Part shown: positions 60,451 to 64,000 of the stretch, one piece after another
How the letters are laid out: each line of letters opens with the position of its first letter
Position numbering within the stretch: the stretch's first letter is position 1
NCBI RefSeq assembly: GCF_001429785.1
Contig: NZ_LMJF01000012.1
Coordinates: forward strand, 169,538 to 233,537
Origin: Lysobacter sp. Root916
GTDB lineage: Bacteria; Pseudomonadota; Gammaproteobacteria; Xanthomonadales; Xanthomonadaceae
Direction of reading: 5' to 3'
Length of the DNA stretch: 64,000 nucleotides
Position numbers and translations under genes: made by a program
Notes under the pieces: model-generated
The model's input: the letters and a program-made list of their open reading frames with translations, nothing else
Databases searched by the model: none
Told to the model about the DNA's origin: nothing

Positions 60451-62388
60451 TCAATGCTGCTCGATCAGGCCTCGGAGCTCGCCCAGCAGGTGCTGACCGG
60501 CACGATCATAGGGCCGGACCCTGGCCTGCAACTCGCGCCAGGTCCGCTCGGCCGCGTCGCGATCGCCGTTGGCCAGATAAGCGCGGACCAGGATGTCGGC
60601 GGTCTCCAGGGGCGCTTGCGCGGCCCAGGCGCGCTCGGCCTGCTGTTGCGCCTCCGGCCAGCGCTGCGCGCGCGCAAGCAGCAGGGACGCGATCAGGCGC
60701 ATCTGGCGCTTGGGTTCGGCGGTGTCCGGCTGCTTCGAGGCGGCGGCCAGCAGGCTCAGGATCGTGTCGATGGTCCGCTCGGAGGTGATCCGCGGGCAAC
60801 GGCCGACACTGGTGGCTTGAGCCAGCAGATCGGCTACCAGGACTTCATCCAGGGTGATTTGCGGTTGGGCGTCGGCCAAGGCGCGTTTGAGCAAAGCCGG
60901 GTCGGGGTCGCGTTCGCCCAGGCAGGCGATGGACACCGAATCGATTCGAGCCAACAGGCGCCGACGTGGTATCGGGCCGTCGGCCATCTGCGCCATCTGC
61001 GCGAGCGCCGCATCGATCCGATCGGCACTGACGTCGATAAAGGCCTGGGTCTGGCGCGCGCGTAGCGAGTCCGGGTGGTGCAGCAAGGCATTCGACACGA
61101 TCCCCTGTTTGCTACGCCAAGTTTGAACACGGCCCCAGGTGGAGGTGGCCAGCAAGGCGCACAGTCCGGCCGCAGCCAGGGTCAAAGGCAGCGGTCGCAA
61201 GCCCATCGACGCGCGTTTCGGCAGCAACGCCAGCACGCCAATCAGGGCCAGGCCCAAGCCCAGCGACGGCAGGTAGTTGCGATGCTCGTAGTACATCTCC
61301 AGCGGCAGCACGCTGGACTCCACGGTGTGCGCGGCCAGGAACCAGAACCAGCCTGCGAACAGGCTGGGGGCGCGTCGACGGAGCGCGAATACCACGCCGC
61401 TGATGGTCGCGAGGGCAAGCAGCGCGGGCAGTGGCGAAGGCGCCGAGAGCAGGCCGGTCGATAGGGCGAAGTCATCGCCGAACAAGCTCATCTGTTCGGC
61501 CCTCGGCCATAGCAAACTCCCCAGATAGCTTGTTAGCGCGCGCGCCTGGGTGAGCAGGCGCTGCCCGAGGCTGAAGTCCCAATCCGCGTAACCGCGGGTC
61601 AGGAGTTCGGGCGACCAGAGCAGGGCCAGCGAGGCGGCGGCCATCGGAAGGGCCAGGAACAGGGCGAAGAAGCACTTCACGGCGCGCGGTCGAGGGCCAC
61701 GGAAGTAGGCCAGTTCCAGAACCAGGCACAGCAGCGGCGCGATCGCCGCGCTTTGTTTGCTCAGCACGCCGCAGACGAGCGACACCGGAAATGCAACGAA
61801 TAGCAGCAGGGTCGCCGAGCGTGCTCGGCCGTTGGCCAGTCGCGCCCGTCCGACCCAATAGACCAGAACGGACCCTAGCGCGAACAGCGCGGCCAGTTGC
61901 GCCATGCGTTGGACCGAATACAGCACCGTGCTGACCTGGATCGGGTGCAGCCACCACAAAGCGACCGCGATCGCCGCCAGCAGCCGGGCGCGCGCCGCCA
62001 ATGCAGCATCCTCGGACAGCGCGCGCTGCAGGACTCGGAAAGCCAACAGGCCGCAGGCCAGGTGAATCAACACATTGCCCAGCTTGTAAGGCATGGGGCC
62101 AGGGCCGCCGATACCGACCGTGAGCAGAAAACTGGCCATCGATACCGGTCTGGCGGACAGCAGATCGTTGCGCCCGAACACCGCGAAACGCCAGTCGACC
62201 CGGCCGTGGTACCAATCGCGGAACACTGACAGATTGGCGGGATCGTCGAACAGGAAGGGGCCGTCCAAGCCGGCCCAGTACACCGCCAGCGTCACCGCCG
62301 CCATACAGCACAGCCACCATCGCGCCGCGTCCCAGCGTGCGCCGATACCGCGCGCGTCGCGCTTCAGTAGTTCAAGCCAAGACGACAT
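60451..62388 (-). CDS. Polytopic GT-C-like membrane protein with helical C-terminal domain
   Basis: A 645-residue protein with about ten to twelve membrane segments in the first 430 residues and a soluble helical, possibly TPR-like C-terminal third. Near the N-terminus the first periplasmic loop has DGPFLFDDPANLS, whose paired aspartates resemble the catalytic motif of GT-C glycosyltransferases. EMYYEHRNYLPSLGLGLAL near residue 380 recalls the TMTC-type and bacterial TPR-GT-C proteins. It neighbours pilB and an upstream paralog, so pilin or surface glycan modification is a reasonable but unproven role. Confidence 0.6.
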   Translation of the reverse strand: MSSWLELLKRDARGIGARWDAARWWLCCMAAVTLAVYWAGLDGPFLFDDPANLSVFRDWYHGRVDWRFAVFGRNDLLSARPVSMASFLLTVGIGGPGPMPYKLGNVLIHLACGLLAFRVLQRALSEDAALAARARLLAAIAVALWWLHPIQVSTVLYSVQRMAQLAALFALGSVLVYWVGRARLANGRARSATLLLFVAFPVSLVCGVLSKQSAAIAPLLCLVLELAYFRGPRPRAVKCFFALFLALPMAAASLALLWSPELLTRGYADWDFSLGQRLLTQARALTSYLGSLLWPRAEQMSLFGDDFALSTGLLSAPSPLPALLALATISGVVFALRRRAPSLFAGWFWFLAAHTVESSVLPLEMYYEHRNYLPSLGLGLALIGVLALLPKRASMGLRPLPLTLAAAGLCALLATSTWGRVQTWRSKQGIVSNALLHHPDSLRARQTQAFIDVSADRIDAALAQMAQMADGPIPRRRLLARIDSVSIACLGERDPDPALLKRALADAQPQITLDEVLVADLLAQATSVGRCPRITSERTIDTILSLLAAASKQPDTAEPKRQMRLIASLLLARAQRWPEAQQQAERAWAAQAPLETADILVRAYLANGDRDAAERTWRELQARVRPYDRAGQHLLGELRGLIEQH

Positions 62389-62561
62389 TCGGAGCCTATG
62401 AGTTGGAGGTGCAGAAGAAGCCTGGGATTACGGACGTTGCGACGATCATGAGGGCCCGCGCAGGGCGACTTTAGCGTGGAGGCGGCCATGCGTAAGCGGA
62501 TCGTGATCCCATGTCGATTGCCCACCGATCGACTCGGCACGGGCGCTGGCGAGAAGCGGCG

Positions 62562-64000
62562 TTACGGCGCTGGCGCGGTCAACATGGCGCGAATCTGGGC
62601 GAGTTCGGACCGACCTAGGCTGTCGTAGGGCTTGATGCGGGAGTCCAGTTCCAGCCAAATCCGCGCCGCATCCTCGCGCGCGCCGCGCGCAGCCAGAATC
62701 TTCGCCAGCAGTACGCCGGTGGGCAGATCGCCGCTGGCGCTCCAGCCGATGCGTGCCTGGGTTTCGGCGGCGGCAAGGTTGCCGGCGCGCGCGTAGGTCT
62801 CCGCGGCGAGTAGGCGGACCAACCACTTCGGCCGCGCCGATTCCGGCTGGGCGCCGGCGGTCTCGGCCGCTTGCGCGATCAGATCTCCGAGTTCGTGCGC
62901 GGCGATGGCGCAGCCGCGACGTTGCTGCGTGACTGCCAGCGAGCGCATCGCCTGTAGCTCGAAGATGGTCAGTTTCGGCAGCAGTAGAGGGGCGATCCCG
63001 GCATAGTCCGCGCGCACGACCGGAAGGCCCGCATCGCAGCGCGCGCGTATCACGTGCAAGCGGCCCAGCAGTCGATGCCGAGGGTCTTCGCTGGCAGCCA
63101 AGGACACCATCAGCGCGAGATTGCCCTGTATGTCCCCGCGCGCCAAAAGCACGTTGCCGCGATCGTAGATGGCGCGCAACGAATGCGGATGTTCGCGCAG
63201 ACCTTCGGCGGAAATGCTGTCCAGGCTGCGCCAGACCGAAACCCGGCCGGCGGTGACCGTCGCCAGTGCGACGATAACCACCAGCGCCGCGCCCGCGAGT
63301 CGCATCGGGTAGGTCTTGCGCGTGGTCGCTCCGGCGGGCAGCAATGCGGTCGCGCCCACCGCCGCCAGGACCAATCCGGTCAGCGGCAGGTAGTTGCGGT
63401 GCTCGTAGTAAAGCTCAACCGGCAGCAGGCTCGACTCGACCGCATGCGCGGCCAGGAACGCGAACCATCCCGCGCACAGGCTGGGGGCGGCTTTCCGCCA
63501 GTACGCGGCGCCCGCGCTGGCCGCCAGCAGTGCCAGGACCGATAGCGCGGTGGCGGGCGGCGAAAACAGCCCGGTCGAGAGCGCGAAATCGTCGGTGTAG
63601 ACCCCCATGCCGGGGCCGCGCGGCCACAGGATCAAGCCCAGATACGAGGTCAGGGCGCGCGCTTCGCTGAGCAGGCGCTGCATCGGGCTGAAGTCCCATT
63701 CCGCATAGCCGCCCAGCAGCCAGTCCGGTGCGAGCAACAGCGAGGCCAACACCGCCGTCCCGGGCAGGAGCACGAAGGCGGCGAAGAATGCGCGCACCGG
63801 TCCCTTTCCTGCGAGGCCGAAGTAACTCAACTCGATGGCCAGGCAGATCAGAGGCGCCACCGCTGCGTTCTGCTTGCTCAGCAGGCCGAGCACCACCAGC
63901 AGCGGGAAGGTCACGAACAGTTTGAATAGCGCCGATCGCACGCGGCCTTCGGCGAGTTCGCGTCGCGCCAGCAGATAGAGCAGCACCGCGGCGAGGACCA
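62562..64000 (-). CDS. Second GT-C-like membrane protein, 5' end outside window
   Basis: The frame is open through base 64000, so the N-terminal part with the putative DD motif is missing; about 479 residues are visible. It is a full-length paralog of the downstream gene: shared segments include SKQNAAVAPLICLAIELSYF, ARALTSYLGLILWPRG, DDFALSTGLFS, ELYYEHRNYLPLTGLVLA and the helical tail. Conservation of the YEHRNYLP motif in both argues it is functional. No signal for a pilin gene is seen nearby. Confidence 0.6.
   Translation of the reverse strand, partial: VLAAVLLYLLARRELAEGRVRSALFKLFVTFPLLVVLGLLSKQNAAVAPLICLAIELSYFGLAGKGPVRAFFAAFVLLPGTAVLASLLLAPDWLLGGYAEWDFSPMQRLLSEARALTSYLGLILWPRGPGMGVYTDDFALSTGLFSPPATALSVLALLAASAGAAYWRKAAPSLCAGWFAFLAAHAVESSLLPVELYYEHRNYLPLTGLVLAAVGATALLPAGATTRKTYPMRLAGAALVVIVALATVTAGRVSVWRSLDSISAEGLREHPHSLRAIYDRGNVLLARGDIQGNLALMVSLAASEDPRHRLLGRLHVIRARCDAGLPVVRADYAGIAPLLLPKLTIFELQAMRSLAVTQQRRGCAIAAHELGDLIAQAAETAGAQPESARPKWLVRLLAAETYARAGNLAAAETQARIGWSASGDLPTGVLLAKILAARGAREDAARIWLELDSRIKPYDSLGRSELAQIRAMLTAPAP

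Overview
The window is GC-rich, densely packed bacterial chromosome. Several things point to a gammaproteobacterium of the Xanthomonadaceae, most likely Lysobacter or a close relative: the type II secretion genes in Xps order K-L-M-N-D, a complete dcw cluster running from mraZ to ftsZ-lpxC-secA, a prepilin peptidase beside pilC and pilB, an LpxO-type lipid A hydroxylase, and several families of short palindromic intergenic repeats. The placement is by recognition of gene content and order; no database search was possible.

Layout. 1-5705 is the end of a type II secretion operon (gspK partial, L, M, N and the secretin gspD). 5862-7590 holds two glycosyltransferase-like genes. 7754-12812 is on the minus strand: an MBL-fold hydrolase, pyrF, a small lipoprotein gene coupled to ettA, and lpxO. 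13024-24749 is on the plus strand: glyA, a TonB-like gene, nrdR, three tandem paralogous secreted proteins of unknown function, ribD, a methyltransferase, an FMN riboswitch, then ribE-ribBA-ribH-nusB-thiL. The end of thiL and its downstream spacer are tandemly duplicated. 25264-29019 (minus) carries an FAD-linked oxidase, a YdjM-like membrane protein, yraN and lpoA, divergent from rsmI. The RNase P RNA gene lies at about 30480-30845, followed by about 500 bases of palindromic repeats.

32440-49858 is the cell-division and envelope cluster: mraZ, rsmH, ftsL, ftsI, murE, murF, mraY, ftsW, murG, murC, ddlB, ftsQ, ftsA, ftsZ, lpxC. Every junction from mraZ to ftsA overlaps. The cluster builds peptidoglycan precursors, polymerises septal wall, assembles the FtsZ ring and starts lipid A synthesis. 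dciA and an M23 peptidase gene follow, divergent and only 7 bases apart, then secA and a Nudix-ThiE fusion gene. On the minus strand come coaE, pilD, pilC and pilB, then two tandem paralogous polytopic membrane proteins resembling GT-C glycosyltransferases. The second of these runs off the window.

Most of the window is core housekeeping. The least explained parts are the secreted triad between nrdR and ribD (15726-18618), the twin membrane proteins beside the pilus genes (60451-64000), a repeat element that has become the C-terminal tail of RsmH, the thiL tandem duplication, and the palindrome cluster after rnpB.
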